Shown here piece after piece: positions 7,044 through 14,126 of a stretch of 26,402 nucleotides of DNA. Below the pieces are notes generated by a model. The model made no database searches and was not told the DNA's origin. It saw only the letters and a program-made list of their open reading frames with translations. Both the position numbers and the translations under genes were made by a program. Location: positions 1 through 26,402 of the IMG/VR virus record IMGVR_UViG_3300025425_000136, one strand, 5' to 3'. This DNA is from a virus. Position 1 is the first letter of the stretch. Each line of letters opens with the position of its first letter.

Positions 7044-7804
7044 AAGTTGTACTTTGCACTGGAGGATACGACCCACTACACTCAGGACATATTGCATATT
7101 TTAAAGCAGCTCGACAATTAGGAGATAAACTGGTTGTCGGGGTTAACTCAGATGCATGGCTTACACGAAAAAAAGGTCGTCCCTTTATGCATGGGGGCGA
7201 TCGTATATCTATCATACAAAATTTAAAAATGGTTGAACATTGTCTATTGTTTGATGACAATGACAATTCATCTAAAGAAGCAATTAAAAATGTAAGGATG
7301 ATGTATCCAGATGCACACATTGTGTTTGCAAACGGCGGCGATAGAACATCAGAAAATATTCCAGAAATGGACATCCAAGATGAAAATCTTTCGTTTGAAT
7401 TTGGAGTAGGCGGTACTGACAAAATGAATTCAAGTAGTTGGATACTTGATGAATGGAAAACACAAAAGACAGAACGCGATTGGGGCTACTGGCGTGTGCT
7501 AGATGACAAGCCAGAAAAAGGTTACAAAGTAAAAGAACTTGTAATCTATCCCGGTAAAAGTTTAAGCGATCAAAAACATTTTAAACGTTCAGAACAGTGG
7601 ACAATACTAGAAGGTGTTTGTAAGATGGACACTGAATATAAAAATATAAAACATAGTATATTGTTAACTGCTACTACACAAACTTATGACATAGGTGTTG
7701 AAGTATGGCACCAAGCAAGCAATCCCGGAACAGAACCTACTCACATACTTGAAATACAACAAGGAAGCAAATGCGTGGAGGAAGATATTGAACGAAGAAG
7801 TTAA
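7040..7804 (+). CDS. Cytidylyltransferase-cupin fusion
   Basis: 254-residue two-domain protein. The N-terminal domain (about 1-145) is an HxGH nucleotidyltransferase like glycerol-3-phosphate cytidylyltransferase or RfaE-type enzymes: CTGGYDPLHSGH at residues 6-17, then VVGVNSDAWLTRKKGRP and IVFANGGDRTSENIPE. The C-terminal domain (about 148-250) has the pattern of the cupin domain of type II mannose-6-phosphate isomerase/GDP-mannose pyrophosphorylase: WGYWRVLDD, GYKVKELVIYPGKSLSDQKH and KRSEQWTILEG. It likely makes a CDP-activated sugar or polyol and acts on the sugar with its cupin. The gene is coupled to the endonuclease by ATGA overlap and to the next gene by a 17-nt overlap. Its first codons are recoded relative to the fragment at 6290. 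Confidence 0.85.
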   Translation: MKVVLCTGGYDPLHSGHIAYFKAARQLGDKLVVGVNSDAWLTRKKGRPFMHGGDRISIIQNLKMVEHCLLFDDNDNSSKEAIKNVRMMYPDAHIVFANGGDRTSENIPEMDIQDENLSFEFGVGGTDKMNSSSWILDEWKTQKTERDWGYWRVLDDKPEKGYKVKELVIYPGKSLSDQKHFKRSEQWTILEGVCKMDTEYKNIKHSILLTATTQTYDIGVEVWHQASNPGTEPTHILEIQQGSKCVEEDIERRS

Positions 7805-9500
7805 ACCACTAAAAATCTTTATCGGTTGGGACAGCCGCGAAGACATTGCTTATCAAGCATGTAAACAAAGCATATTAGATCACGCTAGTGTTCCTGTAGA
7901 AATTGTCCCACTAAAGCAAAAAGATTTAAAAAAACAAGAGTTGTATTGGAGAGACAAGGATAAACTTGCAAGTACAGAATTTACATTTACTCGCTTTCTT
8001 GTTCCTGAACTCACAGAATTTAGTGGGTGGGCATTGTTTATCGATTGTGATTTTATTGCACTAGATGATGTCAAAAACTTATTTGATCAGTCTGATGACA
8101 AATATGCAGTAATGTGCGCACAACACGATTATACCCCTAAAGAAGTTACTAAGATGGACGGCAAAGCACAAACAGTATATCCTAGAAAAAATTGGTCAAG
8201 TATGATGTTGATTAATTGCAGCCATCCTAGTAATAAAAAATTAACCAAAGATATAATTAACTCTGACACTGTTACAGGTGCATACCTGCATCGATTTAGT
8301 TGGCTTACTGATAAAGAAATTGGTAAAATTAGTCACGAATGGAATTGGTTAGTAGGTTGGTACAAAGAACCTAGAGACGGCAAACCTAAATTCTTGCATT
8401 ATACTGAAGGCGGTCCTTGGTTTGACGAATACTACGATTGCGAATATGCTAGTGAATACTATCGTGCGGAAAGAAAATATCTTAATAATATAATTGATAT
8501 TCAACGAGAAAATATAGTAAGTCTTAAACGAGAACCTAGAATTATAGAACACCTAACACTAGCAGATCATTTAAAAGAACCTATACAAGCATTAACATAT
8601 GCGTCAATTGATCCAGAAGGCAAGTATTACGGATATACAGAGGAACAAGCAATGAAAATTATACAAAACAAATTTGCCGAAGGCAAATTGTCTAAAGCCG
8701 CAGCAATAGATAGCGAAGGCGGAATTAATTATATCGGTAAAGGTTTAAAATACGACGAGTACTTGCAAGCGTTTATGTTAGGGTGTAATGGCAGACTAAG
8801 TGACTGGAACAGTGAAGAAAGTAAACGCAATCCATTAATTATTAGAGGTCTAGGCGGTGGTAGTCGCAAAGCCATACAACATTGCTGGGAAACTGACAGA
8901 AACTTCTATGCAATTGATACAGGGTACTTCGGTAATGCAGGCAGCAAGACAAAAATTTGGCATAGGGTAACAAAAAATGCACTACAACAAACTGGACCTA
9001 TTGTTGAACGAGACGATGCTAGATTACCTAAATTTAAATATAGGAAGTTTAAACACGGTTCTAAAATACTACTAGTTCCGCCTAGTGACAAAGTGATGAG
9101 ATTGTTTGGGCAACCTGATCCGGAAATTTGGGTAGAAAACGTAAAACAAGAATTAAGAAAACATACGGATCGCCCTATTGAAATAAGACTAAAACCCAAT
9201 AGAAGTGAACGCATCTCAACTAAGCCGTTAGAAGCAGCATTAGATGATAATGTACATTGTTTAGTAACATATAATAGTATTGCTGCATTAGAATCACTAG
9301 TGTACGGTGTTCCTGCAATTGCATTAGGGCCTAACTGTGCAACATCATTGTGTAATACAGAGCTATCAGAAGTTAACAATCTTAATCGTCCTACAGAAGA
9401 TGAGATGTATACACTAATGAAACACCTCAGCTATTGTCAGTTTACTCGTGACGAAATGATGAATGGATATGCTTGGAGCATAGTTAATGAAGGTAGTTAG
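7788..9500 (+). CDS. Two-domain glycosyltransferase: GT-A N-terminus, GT-B-like C-terminus
   Basis: About 570 residues. I choose the TTG start at 7788 because GGAGG sits at 7777-7781, six nt upstream; the frame runs further upstream without a better start. The N-terminal half has KIFIGWDSREDIAYQACKQS and ALFIDCDFIALDDVKNLF, where DCD is the probable metal and nucleotide-sugar site of a GT-A transferase, plus EWNWLVGWY and LHYTEGGPWFDEY. The C-terminal third contains RKHTDRPIEIRLKPNRSERI and VTYNSIAALESLVYGVPAIAL, the same signature found in the next two genes and at 13270. That signature resembles the donor-binding half of GT-B capsule or CDP-glycerol-type transferases. It overlaps the neighbours on both sides. 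Confidence 0.8.
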   Translation: MNEEVKPLKIFIGWDSREDIAYQACKQSILDHASVPVEIVPLKQKDLKKQELYWRDKDKLASTEFTFTRFLVPELTEFSGWALFIDCDFIALDDVKNLFDQSDDKYAVMCAQHDYTPKEVTKMDGKAQTVYPRKNWSSMMLINCSHPSNKKLTKDIINSDTVTGAYLHRFSWLTDKEIGKISHEWNWLVGWYKEPRDGKPKFLHYTEGGPWFDEYYDCEYASEYYRAERKYLNNIIDIQRENIVSLKREPRIIEHLTLADHLKEPIQALTYASIDPEGKYYGYTEEQAMKIIQNKFAEGKLSKAAAIDSEGGINYIGKGLKYDEYLQAFMLGCNGRLSDWNSEESKRNPLIIRGLGGGSRKAIQHCWETDRNFYAIDTGYFGNAGSKTKIWHRVTKNALQQTGPIVERDDARLPKFKYRKFKHGSKILLVPPSDKVMRLFGQPDPEIWVENVKQELRKHTDRPIEIRLKPNRSERISTKPLEAALDDNVHCLVTYNSIAALESLVYGVPAIALGPNCATSLCNTELSEVNNLNRPTEDEMYTLMKHLSYCQFTRDEMMNGYAWSIVNEGS

Positions 9501-10422
9501 TTATTATAATGTTGTTCCTAGGGTAAACAAAAGTCAAGAAAAATTTGACATACTTACAAAGTTTATTCAAGGAGTAAATGCTGCTGGCGATACTGGTATA
9601 TTATATACTGGTAATGATGTTGTTGACGCCGATGTAGGTGTAATACAAGGTTGGCAGCATCAACAAGGTAAAGCTGGGACACATTTACAATTAAGACAAA
9701 AAGTTATAGATACACAAATTAGATCTAACAAGCGTGTATGTGTTGCTGATGCAAACTTATTTTTGTATGCAAATAAGACTAATCAGCCTCATCATTATTT
9801 ACGATATAGTTACAACGGTGTGTTTCCTAATACTGGCGTATACTTTGACGACACTCCCGATCCTCGTAGATGGCAACAGATTAGCCGTGATACTGGAATT
9901 ACTTTAGAGCCTCAAAGAACAAAAGGTAAAAATATTGTTATATGTTTGCAGCGTCATGGCGGTTGGAGTATGGGTAGAATCTCAGTAGTAGACTGGACAG
10001 TAAAAACTATTCAAGATCTAAAACAACATACAGATAGAATTATTGTATTACGTCCGCACCCCAAAGATAATAAAGCAATAAAAACTTATCTTCCACAACT
10101 GCAACAAATATTTAAAAACGATCCGCAAGTAAAGATATCAAATCAAAATACTCCGTTAGAAGTAGATTTAAATAAAGCATGGGCAGTAGTTAATCACAAC
10201 AGTAGTGCTATAGTAGGACCTGTTATACAAGGTTACCATGCATTTATTACAGACCCGGAAAAAAGTCAATGTGCAGATGTATCGCATGTAGGATTTGAAA
10301 ATATAGAATCTCCGCAAGAGTTTGATAGACAAAAGTGGTTAGAAAGAATTAGTATGTTTCACTGGAAGTTTAGTGAACTTGAAGACGGCACTGCGTGGCG
10401 TCACATGAGAGAATATGTATGA
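9487..10422 (+). CDS. GT-B-like transferase, HTDR/RPHP family, paralogue 2
   Basis: 311-residue protein with the signature shared by four genes of this island: LKQHTDRIIVLRPHPKD at about residues 178-194 and WAVVNHNSSAIVGPVIQGYHAF at about 235-256. The RPHP segment followed by a Ser-rich motif and an NG/QG-x-P/H turn is typical of capsule-polysaccharide and CDP-glycerol glycerophosphotransferase-like enzymes with a GT-B fold; the assignment is by motif only. The N-terminal domain (VVSYYNVVPRVNKSQEKFD) is not obviously shared with the other copies. The start ATG overlaps the upstream stop by 14 nt, with GGAG about 10 nt before. In this copy Asn-His replaces the Thr-Tyr of the paralogues, so donor specificity may differ. 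Confidence 0.7.
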   Translation: MKVVSYYNVVPRVNKSQEKFDILTKFIQGVNAAGDTGILYTGNDVVDADVGVIQGWQHQQGKAGTHLQLRQKVIDTQIRSNKRVCVADANLFLYANKTNQPHHYLRYSYNGVFPNTGVYFDDTPDPRRWQQISRDTGITLEPQRTKGKNIVICLQRHGGWSMGRISVVDWTVKTIQDLKQHTDRIIVLRPHPKDNKAIKTYLPQLQQIFKNDPQVKISNQNTPLEVDLNKAWAVVNHNSSAIVGPVIQGYHAFITDPEKSQCADVSHVGFENIESPQEFDRQKWLERISMFHWKFSELEDGTAWRHMREYV

Positions 10423-11363
10423 TAAAAATGTACGGCTGGTGGGGTCCTAGTAAACCTTATTTTGACTGGGGCAATGGTTTAGAACGTCACGGTGATGTCT
10501 TTACTATGCTAAACGGAGATCTTGACCCTAGTCTTGTAGCAAATGCTGATTGCTTCTATCAAACAAATATGATAAAGCCTAAATTCTTTGATGCTAAAAA
10601 TAAAACAATTCGCGGTGACAAATATCTTTACATGAAAGAGTCAGGCAAACCTACTATAGTATCGGAAACTACTCCGTTCAGGCAGTATGGCGGATATATG
10701 AGATTTGGCTGGCATAGTTACGGATGGACTGATGCTAACTGTAACAACGATAATGTAGGTCCAGAACGATGGAACAAGTTTGAAAAAAGAACTGGAATAA
10801 CATTTAAAGATTGGCACAGTCCAGGAGACTATGTACTATTAATGGGGCAAAAAGAAGGCGACAGTGCTTTAATAAATCTTTTTAATCAAGGTAAGAATTT
10901 CCATCAATGGGTACTAGAAACTATTATTAAAATACGCAAACACACAGACAGACCTATTGTATTTAGGCCTCATCCAAGAACTGCAATTAGGGGTGTTAAA
11001 TTATTAGAAAGACTTATTGAAAAGGAAAATCTTTCTAATGTTAGAATCACACAAAATTTAACAATAGGCGGAAATCAAGGCGGCGAAGGATTAAATAATG
11101 ATCTCAATAATGCTTACTGTGTAGTAACTTACAATAGTCTTAGTGGTGTAGAATCTGTTATTAACGGCATACCTGTATTTGCACTAGATGATGCGAGTAT
11201 GGTTTATCCTGTTGCATACAAAGATTTAAGTAAAATTGAAAATTTAAACTACAATATAGACTTGCAAGATTGGAAGAACAAGATTGCTTATACTATGTGG
11301 AACAAACATGAAGTTAGCTCAGGTGAGTGCTGGGGACATTTAAAGGAGGTATATTTTAAATGA
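10419..11363 (+). CDS. GT-B-like transferase, HTDR/RPHP family, paralogue 3
   Basis: About 314 residues from the ATG at 10419, which overlaps the preceding stop as ATGA; a longer GTG start at 10395 is less likely. Family signature: IRKHTDRPIVFRPHPRT and CVVTYNSLSGVESVINGIPVF. The N-terminal part (MIKMYGWWGPSKPYFDWGNG and KPTIVSETTPFRQYGGYMRF) has many aromatic residues. A conserved segment before the signature, GPERWNKFEKRTGITFKDW, resembles PDPRRWQQISRDTGITLEPQ in paralogue 2, supporting tandem duplication. Function in a glycan pathway is inferred from motifs and neighbours. Confidence 0.7.
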   Translation: MIKMYGWWGPSKPYFDWGNGLERHGDVFTMLNGDLDPSLVANADCFYQTNMIKPKFFDAKNKTIRGDKYLYMKESGKPTIVSETTPFRQYGGYMRFGWHSYGWTDANCNNDNVGPERWNKFEKRTGITFKDWHSPGDYVLLMGQKEGDSALINLFNQGKNFHQWVLETIIKIRKHTDRPIVFRPHPRTAIRGVKLLERLIEKENLSNVRITQNLTIGGNQGGEGLNNDLNNAYCVVTYNSLSGVESVINGIPVFALDDASMVYPVAYKDLSKIENLNYNIDLQDWKNKIAYTMWNKHEVSSGECWGHLKEVYFK

Positions 11364-11851
11364 AAATTGAATTCGGATGTGGAGAAAAGCCTACTAAAGA
11401 AGGATTTAAGACTTGTGATATAAGAGATTTGCCTGGCATTGATTTTGTTTGTCCATCTTGGGAAATAGATAAGCACGTTGAAAAAAGTTCAGTGGACGAA
11501 ATCTTTAGCAGACATTTCTTTAAACATTTAACATTTATGCAAGGCGAAAAACAATTAGAAGTATGGCATGATATTTTAAAACCTAATGGGGTTTGCGAAA
11601 TGATGTTACCTAACATGACGTATCATATTCAACAATGGATTAATAGATCTAACGAAAGAGAAATTAGTCATGCAATAGCAGGATTCTGGGGATGGCAAAG
11701 AGGAACATTTGACGAAGTATGGGATGTTCATAAGAGTGGTTATGACAAAGAGTTGTTAACTAAACTAGTAGAAAAGCAAGGGTTTGTAAATATACAAAGT
11801 CTTGCTAAACCTAAATCAAAACATTTACATTTAAGATTTTATAAAAAATAA
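11360..11851 (+). CDS. SAM-dependent methyltransferase-like protein
   Basis: 163-residue protein beginning MKIEFGCGEKPTKEGFKTCD, where the short FGCG loop at the extreme N-terminus is the SAM-binding motif I of a compact family of predicted methyltransferases often found in glycan clusters. Later elements are SSVDEIFSRHFFKHLTF (a typical D-x-I/V...HxxEH-like region) and HDILKPNGVCEMMLPNM, the usual strand after a LKPGG turn. The start is well defined by AAAGGAGGT at 11342-11350 and overlaps the upstream stop as ATGA. Its last 21 nt overlap the 3' end of a minus-strand methyltransferase. The substrate is unknown. Confidence 0.78.
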   Translation: MKIEFGCGEKPTKEGFKTCDIRDLPGIDFVCPSWEIDKHVEKSSVDEIFSRHFFKHLTFMQGEKQLEVWHDILKPNGVCEMMLPNMTYHIQQWINRSNEREISHAIAGFWGWQRGTFDEVWDVHKSGYDKELLTKLVEKQGFVNIQSLAKPKSKHLHLRFYKK

Positions 11852-12397
11852 TCCGTTTGTTTTCACAAACTGTTTCTTAATCTGATTAGCAAATTTCCCT
11901 TCAGTATTCATAGTTGATACTTCTCTAATCTTGTTAGTATATTCAGGACTATGATTAAATCCGTAATCTTTAAATATATCAATCCAATATTCTGCTGGCT
12001 TTAAGTTTACATGATGGTGTCCTGGTTTTTCGCTGTATATCATAACTACATACTTTGATCTTTGAAAATCTTTTATATAATTAGGAATATATTTCTCTTC
12101 TACATGTTCAACAAATTCGCAACTCCAAGACATGTCGAACTTTTGATCAAATACTGTAGGTCCTGATGTATAATCATGTATAATAAAATTATTTCCTTTT
12201 CTAGGTACTGTAAAGTCTCCGTCGATGCCCACTGACTCTAATCCCATTTCTTCTGCTAGGTTTACCATGCCTCCTGGGCCACAACCTATATCTATAAAAG
12301 ATTTAAGATTAAATTCTTTGATCATAAAGTTAAGAACACCTTCGTCTAAATGAGTCCTATTTTTATGTCCGCCTAAATGATTTGATAATAAATTCAT
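11831..12397 (-). CDS. Class I SAM-dependent methyltransferase (minus strand)
   Basis: 188-residue protein with motif I SFIDIGCGPGGMVNLAEEMG (about 34-53), motif II ESVGIDGDF, and FDMSWSCEFVEHVEEKYIPN, the EFVEHV segment being the typical motif IV/post-I region of small-molecule and glycan methyltransferases. HHHVNLKPAEYWIDIFKDYG further on resembles the C-terminal part of the Methyltransf_11/23 families. It overlaps the upstream minus-strand glycosyltransferase by 4 nt, so both are one transcript, and converges on the plus-strand methyltransferase with a 21-nt tail overlap. I infer modification of a sugar made by this island. Confidence 0.85.
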   Translation of the reverse strand: MNLLSNHLGGHKNRTHLDEGVLNFMIKEFNLKSFIDIGCGPGGMVNLAEEMGLESVGIDGDFTVPRKGNNFIIHDYTSGPTVFDQKFDMSWSCEFVEHVEEKYIPNYIKDFQRSKYVVMIYSEKPGHHHVNLKPAEYWIDIFKDYGFNHSPEYTNKIREVSTMNTEGKFANQIKKQFVKTNGLFFIKS

Positions 12398-13230
12398 TTC
12401 CAGTACTCCTCGGTTCTATTAACCATTATATCAGACTTCTTGCTCTTGCCTTGATCCTTGCGTCCACCCTTCATGTGATCTATCCATTTACCTAGTGGAC
12501 CGTTAATTAACGGATGTCCGCCGCCGCCTGTTATTGCTTCTTTAAGATACATGTCTGCACTATAATCGTGTGATGGAAATTCTCTATACTTTTGTAGTAG
12601 CACACCAAATACATAACTGTCATGCCATTCTTCTAGTGTAAAGATTCCAGTTTCGGCTTCTTCATACATACGTTCAAAATCTTTTAGAAAACTATGACAC
12701 ACAGGATGATTTAAATTCATACCATAGAATCCGCACTCGGGCCATGTCTGGCTTCCTTTGCCTCTACCAACATATGTAATATAAGCGTTCTCAGGAAGCA
12801 ATTCTTTGAACTGTTCATAACTCCAATCGCTATGTACAAACGTATCCGCATCCATCCATACACACCAGCCTTTACTGCGTTCACAGGCGTCATACACAGC
12901 GTATGTCTTATTAGCAAATCTTACTGCATCCCATTTAAACTCTTTACTCCAATCGCGACGTGTGTGACGCTGTGGCTCCTTACTAACATCGCCGTTGGCT
13001 TTAGGAACATCTTTCCATCGTTCCTTAAATGAATTTAGTTTAGGTAATACTTGCTTTGCATCTAGTATTTCTATTCTACTTGGATCAGGATTAACTGGCT
13101 TACAATCTTCTGCATACACTAATAGTTTAATTCGTTTATCGACTTTTGCAGCAAAACTATCTAAAAATCTTTGGCCATACTTTGTTAATCCTGCTAGATG
13201 AAATGTTGTAACCACTGTTATTACTGACAT
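12394..13230 (-). CDS. GT-A type glycosyltransferase (minus strand)
   Basis: 278-residue protein, probably a nucleotide-sugar transferase. It shows VITVVTTFHLAGLTKYGQRF at the N-terminus, RIEILDAKQVLPKLNSFKER, KTYAVYDACERSKGWCVWMD and then DADTFVH, where DAD is the likely metal site, followed by SQTWPECGFYGMNL and WHDSYVFGVLL. The overall order matches the plus-strand gene at 24485 (ITTFSEDGYYLYGKKL, RIEIINLNDVSPKLLAFKK, LDGDTYTIN), so the two are paralogues. The C-terminus is Lys/Gly-rich. It reads away from the gene at 13270, with a perfect inverted repeat between them that may carry promoters for both directions. Confidence 0.82.
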   Translation of the reverse strand: MSVITVVTTFHLAGLTKYGQRFLDSFAAKVDKRIKLLVYAEDCKPVNPDPSRIEILDAKQVLPKLNSFKERWKDVPKANGDVSKEPQRHTRRDWSKEFKWDAVRFANKTYAVYDACERSKGWCVWMDADTFVHSDWSYEQFKELLPENAYITYVGRGKGSQTWPECGFYGMNLNHPVCHSFLKDFERMYEEAETGIFTLEEWHDSYVFGVLLQKYREFPSHDYSADMYLKEAITGGGGHPLINGPLGKWIDHMKGGRKDQGKSKKSDIMVNRTEEYWK

Positions 13231-13239
13231 GATGTTCCT

Positions 13240-13269
13240 CTGTTAAATATGTTATATGGTATTTAACAG
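13240..13269. promoter_or_regulatory. Perfect inverted repeat carrying a late-like box on each strand
   Basis: CTGTTAAATA (13240-13249), a 10-nt spacer, and TATTTAACAG (13260-13269) form a perfect 10-bp inverted repeat between divergent genes (starts at 13230 on minus and 13270 on plus). Each arm contains GTTAAATA, six of eight matches to the late consensus TATAAATA, one pointing each way. The repeat could be a bidirectional late promoter, an operator, or an RNA hairpin abutting the ATG at 13270. Confidence 0.5.
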
Positions 13270-14109
13270 ATGAAATTTAGTTTATGGACACAATATGGCG
13301 CACTTAATAGCAAGCCAGTGTTTGATGCATTTGCACATAGTTGTATAAAAGCAGGACATAGTGTTGTATACAATGATTATAATGCCGATGTTAATGTTAT
13401 TTGGAGTGTCTTGTTTAATGGACGTATGGCACAAAACAAACACATATGGGAACAAAAGAAACCTACTATAGTACTAGAAGTAGGCGGCATACAACGAGGA
13501 ACAACTTGGAAGGTAGGACTAAATGGAATCAACAGAGATGCTTACTTTGGTGAGCAAAACAATGATAGGTCTCGGGCTGATCACTTGGGATTGGTTTGTA
13601 AACCTTGGCGATCCAACGGCGATTTTATTCTAATATGTGGACAACACGATAAGAGTCTACAGTGGCAACACATGCCTCGAATGAGTAACTGGTTATTAGA
13701 CACTGTAAAAACAATACAAAAACATACTGATAGACCTATCGTATTTCGCCCACATCCTCGATGTCCATTACCGGATATTGAGAAAGAATTTAAAAACGTA
13801 TATCGGCAAGTTCCAAACAAACTAGCAGGAACGTATGACGACTTTGATATGAAGTTTGATAATATACACACTACTGTAAGCTACTCTAGTAACCCGGGTG
13901 TGCATAGTATCATTAACGGTGTTCCAGCGTTTGTAGGCACCAGCTCGTTAGCGTATGAGGTTGGCAACAACATAGACTTCCTACACAATATAGATACTCC
14001 GCTCATGCCTGATCGAACACAGTGGCTTAACGACTACGCACACACTGAATATACCGTGGAAGAAATTTCACAAGGCATTCCACTTAACCACTTGACAGAT
14101 AAGCTGTAA
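13270..14109 (+). CDS. GT-B-like transferase, HTDR/RPHP family, paralogue 4
   Basis: 279-residue member of the same family as 9487 and 10419: IQKHTDRPIVFRPHPRCPLP at about 156-175 and TTVSYSSNPGVHSIINGVPAF at about 198-218. The N-terminus (MKFSLWTQYGALNSKPVFDA) and VIWSVLFNGRM...KPTIVLEVGG fit a Rossmann-like first domain. There is no clear Shine-Dalgarno; the ATG immediately follows the inverted repeat at 13240-13269. It is separated from paralogues 2 and 3 by the methyltransferase gene and the minus-strand pair, suggesting those were inserted into a tandem array. Donor and acceptor are unknown. Confidence 0.75.
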   Translation: MKFSLWTQYGALNSKPVFDAFAHSCIKAGHSVVYNDYNADVNVIWSVLFNGRMAQNKHIWEQKKPTIVLEVGGIQRGTTWKVGLNGINRDAYFGEQNNDRSRADHLGLVCKPWRSNGDFILICGQHDKSLQWQHMPRMSNWLLDTVKTIQKHTDRPIVFRPHPRCPLPDIEKEFKNVYRQVPNKLAGTYDDFDMKFDNIHTTVSYSSNPGVHSIINGVPAFVGTSSLAYEVGNNIDFLHNIDTPLMPDRTQWLNDYAHTEYTVEEISQGIPLNHLTDKL

Positions 14110-14120
14110 TACGTTATACT
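14092..14120 (+). promoter_or_regulatory. Sigma-70-type early promoter, leaderless geometry
   Basis: TTGACA (14092-14097), 17-bp spacer, TATACT (14115-14120). Seven nt after the -10 box is the A of the ATG at 14127, so the predicted transcript starts at the initiation codon. It lies at the end of the upstream gene. Confidence 0.85.
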
Positions 14121-14126
14121 ACTAGT

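Noticed and set aside
6290-7078. Group I intron in the cytidylyltransferase gene with an internal endonuclease
   Set aside because: The downstream gene has its own complete start and encodes the whole N-terminus again, so no splicing is needed, and I saw no convincing group I core elements between the endonuclease and the gene.
11855-11870. Hairpin GTTTGT/ACAAAC as a terminator between convergent genes
   Set aside because: The stem is short and AT-rich, lies inside the coding end of the minus-strand gene, and has no run of T after it on either side that would make a good terminator.
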